A DNA stretch of 64,000 bases, from positions 1 through 64,000 of the forward strand of contig JBDTOO010000009.1 in assembly GCA_039933215.1 (NCBI GenBank), in the 5' to 3' direction. Every line of letters starts with the position of its first letter. The first letter of the stretch is position 1. This DNA comes from JALYUA01 sp039933215. GTDB taxonomy: Bacteria; Acidobacteriota; Thermoanaerobaculia; UBA5066; Gp7-AA6. This document shows, in pieces, positions 1 through 7,154 of the stretch. The notes below the pieces were generated by a model. That model was not told the DNA's origin. It did not search any database and saw only the letters and a program-made list of their open reading frames with translations. The position numbers were made by a program, and so were the translations under genes.

Positions 1-28
1 GTCGGTTCGATCCCGATCAGCTCCACCA
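1..28 (+). ncRNA. ssrA: 3' end of transfer-messenger RNA (partial)
   Basis: The first 28 bases read as a T-arm plus acceptor end: T-stem gtcgg/ccgat around loop ttcgatc, then cagctcc, discriminator a and an encoded cca. The acceptor strand CAGCTCC followed by ACCA is the conserved 3' terminus of bacterial tmRNA, which pairs with a 5' GGGGCTG. An ordinary tRNA rarely has this acceptor. The rest of the gene lies upstream of the window. tmRNA rescues ribosomes stalled on broken messages. The alternative is a tRNA with a GGAGCTG 5' end. Confidence 0.72.
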
Positions 29-70
29 TTTCTCACAGCCCCGAACTTCCCTGAGCTTCCCTCGCCGTCG

Positions 71-196
71 TGAGCGGGAACCGACGACCTCCTGGGGGTC
101 CAGGGGGGCGCGGCACGTGCCCCCCTGCGAGAATCTGCCCGAGGCCGTCGCTGCCGAAGGCGGCGGCGGTCGGTTCGATCCCGATCCGCTCCACCA
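71..196 (+). other. Candidate tRNA-like folded element downstream of ssrA
   Basis: TGAGCGG (71-77) can pair with CCGCTCC (186-192) in six of seven positions. Between them lie a short hairpin (GACC 86-89 with GGTC 97-100), a 9-bp perfect hairpin (101-109 with 119-127, plus a G-T closing pair giving a 7-base loop), a long hairpin (144-155 with 159-170 around GAA), a T-arm (169-185) and ACCA (193-196). The outline is cloverleaf-like, but at 126 bases it is too long for a tRNA, the middle loop lacks U33, and the third hairpin competes with the T-stem. No known anticodon can be assigned with confidence. Confidence 0.3.
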
Positions 197-197
197 T
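169..197 (+). repeat. Imperfect direct repeat of the ssrA 3' end
   Basis: Bases 169-197 repeat bases 1-29 with a single difference (a to c, giving ccgctcc instead of cagctcc). The T-stem, T-loop, discriminator and CCA are all kept. The copies are 168 bases apart. The 3' end of ssrA is a classic integration site for islands and prophages, where insertion or excision leaves a second copy of the end. A short distance with no integrase between the copies would fit a decayed scar. The copy could instead be the 3' part of an unusual tRNA-like element. Confidence 0.6.
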
Positions 198-318
198 CCC
201 TGAAACCGAGAGTCCGTTTTCGAGAGAACGCTCGGATTCGACGGCTGTCGTTGTAGCCTAGCGCGCAATTCCCGCTCCCCCCGGTCGACCAGAGCGGCGA
301 GAAGCCGGAGACGAAACG

Positions 319-1530
319 ATGACCCTCGATAAAGTCACGAAACCGCTCGCCGCCGCGATCGCCAGCAGCACCGCGCGCGACGGCGCCGAGATGCTCGCCC
401 CTCAGGATGACGCCACGGCGCTCGCGGTCCTGCGGGCCGTCGATCCCGGGGTCGCGCAGGGCGTCCTGACGCACATCCGCGGCAAGCAGCGCAAGCGCCT
501 GCTCGCGGCGGCAACGCGCGCCGAGGCGGAGCAGTGGGCAAGGAGCGAAACGTACGAGGAGGGAACGATCGGTCGGATGATGGAATCCCCGACCGCCGTA
601 TTCGGACCCGACGTGACGGTCGAGGCCGCGGTCGAATCGATCCGGGATCTCGTCAAGCGCTCGTTCGTGACGTATGGCTTCGTGGTCGACGCGGACGGGC
701 GGCTCATCGGGGTCGTCACGATGCGGGACCTCCTGCTGTCGGACCGGAAGGCCCTGCTGCGGGACGTCATGCTGAAGAACGCGTTCTCTCTGACGCCCGA
801 TCTCAAGCTGCGGGACGCGATGAGTCTCGTCCTGAACCGCCACTTCCCCGTTTACCCGGTCGCAACCGCCGATGGAAAGCTCGTCGGAGAGATCCGCGGC
901 CAGACGATGTTCGAGGAGCAGGCGTATCAGATCAGCGCGCAGCCGGGCGCGATGGTCGGCGTCGACAAGGAGGAGCGGCTCGCGACCCCCTGGAAGCGGA
1001 GCCTGAAGTTCCGGCATCCGTGGCTGCAGCTGAACCTCCTGACCGCCTTCCTGGCCGCCGGCGTCGTCGGATTCTTCCAGGGAACGATCGACCGGATCGT
1101 CATCCTCGCCGTCTTCCTCCCGGTTCTAGCCGGGCAGTCGGGCAACACGGGCTGCCAGGCCCTGGCGGTGGCGCTTCGGGGCATTACCCTGGGCGAGCTC
1201 CAGCCCGGAAAGGAGCGGGCGCTCGTCGTCAAGGAGGCCTTCCTGGGGTTTCTGAACGGGGCGCTCGTCGGGCTCACGGCCGGGATCGGGATGTTCGTGG
1301 TCGCCACGATGCAGAAGAATCCCGCGTCCGTCCGGCTGGGGCTCATCGTGTTCATGGCCATGACGGCGAGCTGCATCATCAGCGGCATCTCCGGCGCGCT
1401 CATTCCGCTCACGCTCCGCAAGCTCGGCGCCGACCCGGCGACCGCGTCGAGCATCTTCCTGACGACGGCGACGGACGTCGCCAGCATGGGCCTTTTCCTC
1501 CTTCTCGCGACGGTGCTCATCCCCGCCTGA
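319..1530 (+). CDS. mgtE: Magnesium transporter MgtE
   Basis: Inner-membrane Mg2+ channel/transporter of the MgtE family, 403 residues, a little short because the N-terminal helical domain (about 1-75) is trimmed. A CBS pair occupies roughly residues 85-205 and would act as the cytosolic Mg2+ sensor. The membrane domain begins near residue 235 and carries the family pore motif PVLAGQSGNTGCQ at 268-280. The C-terminal TDVASMGLFL stretch also fits the family. The start ATG follows GGAG about eight bases upstream. It is the first gene after the ssrA region. No M-box or other magnesium riboswitch was recognised in the leader. Confidence 0.95.
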   Translation: MTLDKVTKPLAAAIASSTARDGAEMLAPQDDATALAVLRAVDPGVAQGVLTHIRGKQRKRLLAAATRAEAEQWARSETYEEGTIGRMMESPTAVFGPDVTVEAAVESIRDLVKRSFVTYGFVVDADGRLIGVVTMRDLLLSDRKALLRDVMLKNAFSLTPDLKLRDAMSLVLNRHFPVYPVATADGKLVGEIRGQTMFEEQAYQISAQPGAMVGVDKEERLATPWKRSLKFRHPWLQLNLLTAFLAAGVVGFFQGTIDRIVILAVFLPVLAGQSGNTGCQALAVALRGITLGELQPGKERALVVKEAFLGFLNGALVGLTAGIGMFVVATMQKNPASVRLGLIVFMAMTASCIISGISGALIPLTLRKLGADPATASSIFLTTATDVASMGLFLLLATVLIPA

Positions 1531-1565
1531 CGCGCAGCGGAGGGAGAGAGGGATACTCTGGCCCG

Positions 1566-3248
1566 ATGCCGGCGCCGGACACGCCTCCCCCGGAGGCCCC
1601 TTCCCCGACGTTTCGTTCCCTCGGGCTCTCCGACGATCTCGTCGCCGCCGTGGCCGCGCTCGGCTACGAGGAGCCGACGCCCATCCAGCGGGAAGCGATC
1701 CCCGTGCTGCTCGCGGGCCGGGACGTCCTCGGCCAGGCGGAGACCGGCACGGGAAAGACGGCCGCCTTCGCGCTTCCCATGCTCCAGCGGCTGGCGGAGC
1801 CGCCCGTCCCGCGCGGCCGAACGCTCGGACTCGTCCTCGTCCCGACGCGCGAGCTCGCCATGCAGCTTTCCGAGGCCGTCCACAAGTACGCCCGCAAGTC
1901 CGGCATCCGCGTCGTCCCGCTGTATGGCGGAGCATCGATGGATCAGCAGATCCGGCTGCTCAAGAATGGCGCGGAGGTCGCCGTGGCGACGCCGGGCCGC
2001 GCCCTCGATCACATCCGCCGCGGGACGCTGGCGCTCGACGCGCTCCGCTGCCTGGTCCTGGACGAGGCGGACGAGATGCTCGACATGGGATTCGCCGAGG
2101 ACCTGGAAGCGATCCTCGCCGCCACGCCCGCGTCGCGTCAGACGGCGCTCTTCTCCGCCACGCTTCCCGCGCGGATCCTCCGGATCGCGGAACGCCACCT
2201 TCGGGAACCCGCGCGGATCACGATCGGCCGCGCCCGCGCCGCGCCCGGCAAGCTCCCCCGGGTGCGGCAGGTCGCGTACATCGTCGCGCGCGCCCACAAG
2301 TCCTCGGCGCTCGGGCGCGTCCTCGACATGGAGAATCCGGCCTCCGCGCTCGTCTTCTGCCGCACGCGGCTCGAGGTCGAGACGCTCGTCGAGACTCTCA
2401 ACGCGCACGGGTATCGCGCCGAGGCGCTGCACGGCGGCCTCGCCCAGAGGCAGCGCGACCGCGTGATGGGACTCTTTCGCGCGGCGAAGGCCGACCTTCT
2501 CGTCGCGACCGACGTCGCGGCTCGCGGCCTGGACATCGAGCACCTGTCCCACGTCTTCAACTACGACGTCCCCTCGACCGCCGAGGCCTACGTGCACCGC
2601 ATCGGCCGGACCGGCCGGGTCGGACGGGCCGGCGTCGCCGTCACCCTGGCGGAGCCGCGCGAGCACCGTCTCCTCCGGAACATCGAGGCCTACACGAAGC
2701 AGAAGATCGAGATCGCGACGGTCCCGACGGTCGCGGACCTGAGAGCGCGGAGGCTCGACCTCACCCGGGCGTCTCTCCGGGAGCAGCTCCTCGCCGGCGG
2801 CCTGGATGACGTCCGCGTGGTCGTCGAGTCGCTCTCCGAGGAGTTCGACATCGTAGACGTCGCCGCCGCCGCCGTGAAGCTCGCGCACGCCGCGTCCGGA
2901 GAGTCCGGGCGCGAGGAGCACATCCCGGCTCCCCCGCCCGAGCGGTCGCCGGGCGGCCGTCCGGGCCCCGTCCGCGGCCGAGGCCCGTTCGCTTCGAAGC
3001 CCGGCAAGACGTCCGGCGCCGCCGTCCGGATCCATGTCGCGGCCGGCCGGCAGGCGGGGATCCGACCCGGCGATCTGGTGGGCGCCATTGCGGGGGAGGC
3101 GGGGATCCCCAGCCGTGCGATCGGCGCGATCGAGATCGCGGACCGCTTTTCCTTAGTCGAGGTCCCCGCGGATCAGGCCGACGCGATCGTGGCGGCACTC
3201 CGGAAGAGCACGATCAAGGGTCGAAAGGTTTCCGTCCGGCGCGAATGA
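1566..3248 (+). CDS. DEAD-box ATP-dependent RNA helicase (DeaD/DbpA-type)
   Basis: 560 residues from ATG at 1566; the open frame extends far upstream but overlaps mgtE, so this ATG is preferred. The Q motif covers about 16-41, Walker A is AETGTGKT at 58-65, DEAD at 166-169, SAT at 197-199, and HRIGRTGR at 344-351, so both RecA-like domains are complete. After a basic, Gly/Pro-rich linker, the last ~75 residues look like the DbpA RNA-binding domain, which targets structured RNA. Likely roles are ribosome assembly or mRNA turnover at low temperature. It lies 35 bases after mgtE and may be co-transcribed. Confidence 0.95.
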   Translation: MPAPDTPPPEAPSPTFRSLGLSDDLVAAVAALGYEEPTPIQREAIPVLLAGRDVLGQAETGTGKTAAFALPMLQRLAEPPVPRGRTLGLVLVPTRELAMQLSEAVHKYARKSGIRVVPLYGGASMDQQIRLLKNGAEVAVATPGRALDHIRRGTLALDALRCLVLDEADEMLDMGFAEDLEAILAATPASRQTALFSATLPARILRIAERHLREPARITIGRARAAPGKLPRVRQVAYIVARAHKSSALGRVLDMENPASALVFCRTRLEVETLVETLNAHGYRAEALHGGLAQRQRDRVMGLFRAAKADLLVATDVAARGLDIEHLSHVFNYDVPSTAEAYVHRIGRTGRVGRAGVAVTLAEPREHRLLRNIEAYTKQKIEIATVPTVADLRARRLDLTRASLREQLLAGGLDDVRVVVESLSEEFDIVDVAAAAVKLAHAASGESGREEHIPAPPPERSPGGRPGPVRGRGPFASKPGKTSGAAVRIHVAAGRQAGIRPGDLVGAIAGEAGIPSRAIGAIEIADRFSLVEVPADQADAIVAALRKSTIKGRKVSVRRE

Positions 3249-3310
3249 TCGCCGTCGGGAATCCGGTCGAGGATCGTTTCAGGGGAAGCCCCCTTCCGGC
3301 GGCCTCCTCG

Positions 3311-3330
3311 CGCCCGACTTCCGCCGGGCG
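3311..3330. terminator. Weak hairpin between convergent genes
   Basis: CGCCCG (3311-3316) and CGGGCG (3325-3330) form a 6-bp stem with an 8-base loop in the 115-base space between the helicase gene and the convergent permease gene. There is no T-run, so it could be a weak bidirectional terminator at most. Confidence 0.25.
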
Positions 3331-3363
3331 TCGCCGGCCCGGTCTTCCGCCGCGGCGCTCGGC

Positions 3364-4623
3364 TCAGAGGGCGGTCACGCCCTGCGGGTTTCTGCGCAGG
3401 AGGACCGTCGCGCCCAGGAGGAAGAGGATCAGGCCGTTGATCTTCAGGATGGCCGGAACGGGGATCAGGGACGCGGCAAAGGCTCCCACGAGGTTGCTCA
3501 GAGGCATCGCGCCCCGGAAGGCGAGGGTATAGATGCTCACGACGCGGCCCCGGAGGTGGTCCTCGACGTAGGTCTGCACGAGTGTCATGAACATCGCGAA
3601 GATGACCATGAGGGAGGCGCCGGCGGCGAGAAGGATCGCGTACGAAAGGAGGGGGTTTCGGGAAGCGGCGAATGCGATCATGAGGAGGCCGAAGGTCATC
3701 TGGGTCGAGACGGCGACGAGCCCTTTGCGTTTCACGTCGCCGAAGCCCGCGACTCCGATCGCGCCGATCACGGCCCCGACGCCGAAGGCGGCGAGGAGGC
3801 CGCTGTAGCCCTTGGCGTCGCGGTGGAAGATGTCGCGGGCGAACACGGGAAGAAACGTCACCAGCGGGATCGAGCAGAAGCTGCCGGCGAAAGCCATGAT
3901 GATCAGGCCGCGGAGCGCGACCGCGTCGCGGACCGCTTTCAGGCCCGTCTTGAGGCTTCTCCAGACGGGTTCGGAGGCGGGCGCCAGCGGGGCGCCGCGC
4001 TTCAAGAGCAGGATCGCCACGATGACCGCGACGAAGGACAGGCCGTTCAATGCGAAGCAGGCGGCCGCTCCGAGCTTGTAGAAGGCGATGCCGGCGAGCA
4101 CCGGGCCGATGACGCGCGCCAGGTTGAACTGGATCGAGTTCAACGCAACGGCGTTCGAGAGATCCTCGCGGTCGACGAGCGTCGGAACGAGCGCCTGGTA
4201 GGCGGGGCCTCCGAAGGACTGGGCGAGTCCGACGACGAAGGAGAGCGAGAGGATCATCCACACCTGCACGTGGTGCGTGGCGATCAGCCCGGCGAGAAGA
4301 AACGCCGTCGAGAGCTGGACGAGCTGCGATGACAGGAGGATGCGGCGCCGGTCGAAACGATCCGCGAACACGCCGCCGAAGAGCGAGAACATCAGAAAGG
4401 GCGCCGCGCCCAGAAATGCGTCGAGCGAGAGGAGCGAGGCCGAGCCGGTCATCGTGAAGATCAACCAGGCCTGGGCGACCTGCTGCATCCACGTCCCGAT
4501 GCTCGAAGTGAACGCCCCTCCCCACAGAAGGCGGTAGTCCCGGTACGTGAACGCCTTGAACGTGCGGTTCAGGGCGACGAGGGGCGTCGCGAGCGGCAGC
4601 CGCCCCGCTCTTTCCTTGCTCAA
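3364..4623 (-). CDS. MFS transporter (EntS/MFS_3-like)
   Basis: Inner-membrane permease of the major facilitator superfamily, 420 codons from a TTG at 4623 whose TTGA overlaps the stop of the upstream methyltransferase gene. No ATG lies early enough to include the conserved N-terminus (FTYRDYRLLWGG). The protein has about twelve hydrophobic segments, the loop-2 motif FADRFDRRRI typical of MFS proteins, and the overall look of the MFS_3 group that contains the enterobactin exporter EntS. The substrate is unknown. It is the last gene of a run with the methyltransferase and the amidohydrolase, and translation is probably coupled. Confidence 0.85.
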   Translation of the reverse strand: MSKERAGRLPLATPLVALNRTFKAFTYRDYRLLWGGAFTSSIGTWMQQVAQAWLIFTMTGSASLLSLDAFLGAAPFLMFSLFGGVFADRFDRRRILLSSQLVQLSTAFLLAGLIATHHVQVWMILSLSFVVGLAQSFGGPAYQALVPTLVDREDLSNAVALNSIQFNLARVIGPVLAGIAFYKLGAAACFALNGLSFVAVIVAILLLKRGAPLAPASEPVWRSLKTGLKAVRDAVALRGLIIMAFAGSFCSIPLVTFLPVFARDIFHRDAKGYSGLLAAFGVGAVIGAIGVAGFGDVKRKGLVAVSTQMTFGLLMIAFAASRNPLLSYAILLAAGASLMVIFAMFMTLVQTYVEDHLRGRVVSIYTLAFRGAMPLSNLVGAFAASLIPVPAILKINGLILFLLGATVLLRRNPQGVTAL

Positions 4624-5396
4624 TTCTCGGGGGCGGGGGGCGTCTTCTCGATCTCCCCCGTCATGGGCACGAAGCGGACGGGGATGATGTCTTTCTCCGT
4701 GAGCTTTCCGCCGGCGTCCTTGGTGAAGACCTTCAGCTCCTGAAAAAAGCCGCCGACCGGAATCACCATCCGGCCGTTGGTCGCGAGCTGATCGAGGAGG
4801 GGCTGCGGGATCCGCTCGGGCGCCGCGGTGACGATGATCGCGTCGAACGGCGCCTCCTCCGGCCAGCCCCGGTACCCGTCGCCTTCCTTGACGGTGACGT
4901 TTGCGTAGCCCAACCTCTTCAAGCGCTCGGACGATTCGCGTGCGAGCTCCGGAATGATCTCGATCGAATAGACCTTTCCGGCCACCTTTCCGAGCACGGC
5001 GCTCTGGTATCCGGATCCCGTTCCGATCTCGAGGACCCGTTCGTTCGGGCCGAGATCCAGAAGCTCGGTCATCAGCGCGACGATGTACGGCTGGGAAACG
5101 GTCTGTTTCGAGACGCCGATCGGAACCGGGCCGTCGTCGTAAGCGTGCGCCCGCTGGGCCGTCTCGACGAAAAGATGGCGCGGAACCTCTCGCATCGCCG
5201 CGAGCACGCGCGGATTGCGCACCCCGCGAGCGGCAATCTGCGTCTCGACCATCCGCTCCCGCCCCGCGGCCTCCGGATCCTCGGCGGCGCGCGTCACGAG
5301 GTTCCCCGCTTCCGGTTTCTTCGGGGCCGGGCCGCAGGCCGGCGACATCCAGGCCGCCGCTGCGAACAGGAAGATGAACGCACGACCCCTCCTCAA
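4620..5396 (-). CDS. Exported protein-L-isoaspartate O-methyltransferase
   Basis: 258 residues from TTG at 5396 (TTGA overlaps the stop of the upstream gene; GGAAGG lies just upstream). The enzyme transfers methyl from S-adenosylmethionine to damaged isoaspartyl residues, starting their repair. The SAM-binding motif is VLEIGTGSGYQSAV at 121-134 and the family stretch SKQTVSQPYIVALM lies at 96-109. The first 21 residues (arginine-rich start, hydrophobic core, then SPAC) look like a lipoprotein signal with Cys21. The lipobox is not canonical, so a plain signal peptide is possible. Most PCMTs are cytosolic, so export is unusual, although periplasmic versions are known. Confidence 0.9.
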   Translation of the reverse strand: MRRGRAFIFLFAAAAWMSPACGPAPKKPEAGNLVTRAAEDPEAAGRERMVETQIAARGVRNPRVLAAMREVPRHLFVETAQRAHAYDDGPVPIGVSKQTVSQPYIVALMTELLDLGPNERVLEIGTGSGYQSAVLGKVAGKVYSIEIIPELARESSERLKRLGYANVTVKEGDGYRGWPEEAPFDAIIVTAAPERIPQPLLDQLATNGRMVIPVGGFFQELKVFTKDAGGKLTEKDIIPVRFVPMTGEIEKTPPAPEN

Positions 5397-7120
5397 TGCC
5401 CTTCCCCCGGCGTCCGCGCCGGCGGCGCGGCCGTCTGGCCGGACGCCCCGCGCCCGTGGACGATGCGCCCACCCACCATGGTGAGAACGACGGGGATCGC
5501 GGGGATCTTCGCGGCCTCGATCGACATCGGGTCGCTCGCGAACACCGTGAGATCGGCCTCGAACCCGGGCGCGATCCTTCCGCGCCGGTCTTCCTCGAAG
5601 GCAGCCCAGGCGGCGTCCGACGTGAAGAGCGCCAGCGCCTCGGAGCGGGAGAGCGTCTCCTGCGCGCGCCAGCCGCCGGGGGGATGGCCCGCCGGGTCCT
5701 GGCGTGTCACGGCCGCGTAGAAGCCGAGGAGCGGATTCTCCGACTCGACCGGGAAGTCGCTGCCGCCCGCCAGGCGCGCGCCGCTCCGGATGAGAGTGCG
5801 CCAGGCGTAGGCCCCCCGGATCCGCTCGGATCCGAGGCGCCGCTCCGCCCAGTCCATGTCGGACGTCGCGTGCGTGGGCTGGACCGACGCGATGACGCCC
5901 TCACGTGAGAACCGCGGGATGTCGGATGCGGCGATCACCTGGGCGTGCTCGATGCGGGGCCGGTCCCCGCCCGCGGGCGCGCGGGGCGTCGCCCGGGCGG
6001 CGTCGGCGAACGCGTCCAGGGCCTCGCGATTTCCGCGGTCTCCGATGGCGTGGATCCAGAGCTGCCAGCCCTTCTCCCGTGCGGCCCGCGCGATCTCCTT
6101 CAGCCGGGCGGGAGGGGTGACGAGCAGCCCGCGGTTGCCCGGCTCGTCGGAGTAGTCGGCGAGAAGGGCCGCGCCGCGGCTTCCCAGGGCGCCGTCGGCG
6201 TAGGCCTTGATCGCGCGCACCGTCAGAAAGCCCGCGCCCCCGCCGACGCGAGGCGGCCTGGCCAGCGCCGCGCGCAGGTTCGACGGCTCCGCCGACACGG
6301 TGGCGTAGATGCGGATCGGAAGCTCCCCCCGGCCGGCGAGGCGCTCGAGCGTTTCGATCTCGGACGGGGCGTATCCCGAGGCGTCCTGCACTTCCGTCAG
6401 TCCGAGCGCGGCGCAGGCCCTGGCCGCCGTGAGCACCTGCCGCTCGAGATCCCCCTCCGAGGGGGGCGGCATCGCGCGGTCGACGAGGTCCATGGCGTTG
6501 TCGACGAGGACCCCGGACGGCGATCCGTCGGGGCGCCGGAGGATCCGCCCGCCGGCGGGGTCGGGCGTGGCGGGACCGATCGCCGCCGCCGCGAGCGCCG
6601 CGCCGTTGACCCACAGGGCATGCCCGTCGACGCGCCGGGCGATCGCGGGCCGGTCGGGCAGCACGGCGTCGAGATCGCGGGCGTCCGGGTATTTCCCGCC
6701 GGGCCAGTGGTTCTGGTCCCATCCGCGTCCTTCCGCCCACGCCGCGCGCGGCAGCTTTTTCGCGGCGTCCGCGATGCGGCGGGCGGCCTGCGCGGCGTCC
6801 GCGGTGCCCTTCAGGTCCGCCGTCTCGAGTGCCTTTCCGAGCCCGGCCAGGTGCCCGTGCGCATCGGCCCACCCGGGAAACACGAAGGCTCCAGGGAGAT
6901 CGACCGCGAAGGCTCCCGGAGACAGCTCCCGCGCGCGCTGCGGATCGCCGACGAAGAGGACACGGCCGTCCCGGACCACGATCGAAGCGGGGCGCCCGGG
7001 AGCCGACGCCTTTTCGTACACCGTCGCGCCGTCCAGACGGAGGTCTGTCCTCCCGGCGGCCGCCTCGGAGCCGGCGAGGCCGGTCAACGCGAGAAGCGCC
7101 GCGGCGGCCAGATACGACAT
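5393..7120 (-). CDS. Secreted amidohydrolase, YtcJ-like (amidohydrolase family 3)
   Basis: 575 residues from ATG at 7120. A signal peptide covers about 1-22. Metal-ligand motifs of the family follow in order: DAHGH at 86-90, then WIHAIGDRG, RIEHAQ and GGSDFPVE in the C-terminal half, with VRAIKAYADGALGSRG near the middle (the family's usual lysine region). It is a metal-dependent hydrolase of an amide or related bond in the periplasm or outside the cell; the substrate cannot be told. It heads the run amidohydrolase, methyltransferase, MFS permease, joined by two TTGA overlaps. A phosphatase gene ends 34 bases upstream. Confidence 0.88.
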   Translation of the reverse strand: MSYLAAAALLALTGLAGSEAAAGRTDLRLDGATVYEKASAPGRPASIVVRDGRVLFVGDPQRARELSPGAFAVDLPGAFVFPGWADAHGHLAGLGKALETADLKGTADAAQAARRIADAAKKLPRAAWAEGRGWDQNHWPGGKYPDARDLDAVLPDRPAIARRVDGHALWVNGAALAAAAIGPATPDPAGGRILRRPDGSPSGVLVDNAMDLVDRAMPPPSEGDLERQVLTAARACAALGLTEVQDASGYAPSEIETLERLAGRGELPIRIYATVSAEPSNLRAALARPPRVGGGAGFLTVRAIKAYADGALGSRGAALLADYSDEPGNRGLLVTPPARLKEIARAAREKGWQLWIHAIGDRGNREALDAFADAARATPRAPAGGDRPRIEHAQVIAASDIPRFSREGVIASVQPTHATSDMDWAERRLGSERIRGAYAWRTLIRSGARLAGGSDFPVESENPLLGFYAAVTRQDPAGHPPGGWRAQETLSRSEALALFTSDAAWAAFEEDRRGRIAPGFEADLTVFASDPMSIEAAKIPAIPVVLTMVGGRIVHGRGASGQTAAPPARTPGEGH

Positions 7121-7154
7121 GCGCCGGATCTTAGCCCGGATGCCGCCCGGGCCC

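Noticed and set aside
71..196. A complete class II tRNA (Ser, Leu or Sec) using the second CCA end
   Set aside because: Length of 126 bases, no U33 in the anticodon-like loop, no TTCAA for selenocysteine, and arms longer than any tRNA. Kept only as a tRNA-like element.
1..318. Magnesium riboswitch (M-box or ykoK type) before mgtE
   Set aside because: The spacer is strongly structured but the hairpins belong to the tRNA-like element; no conserved M-box core was recognised close to the mgtE start.
534..1565. Long reading frame upstream of the helicase start, overlapping mgtE
   Set aside because: It is the same frame as the helicase left open by GC bias; it is Arg/Gly-rich and antisense or out of frame to a clear mgtE. 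The helicase Q motif begins just after the ATG at 1566.
927..3035. Large minus-strand open frame opposite the helicase
   Set aside because: A shadow of codon bias on the opposite strand; no domain, no ribosome site, and the plus-strand gene is certain.
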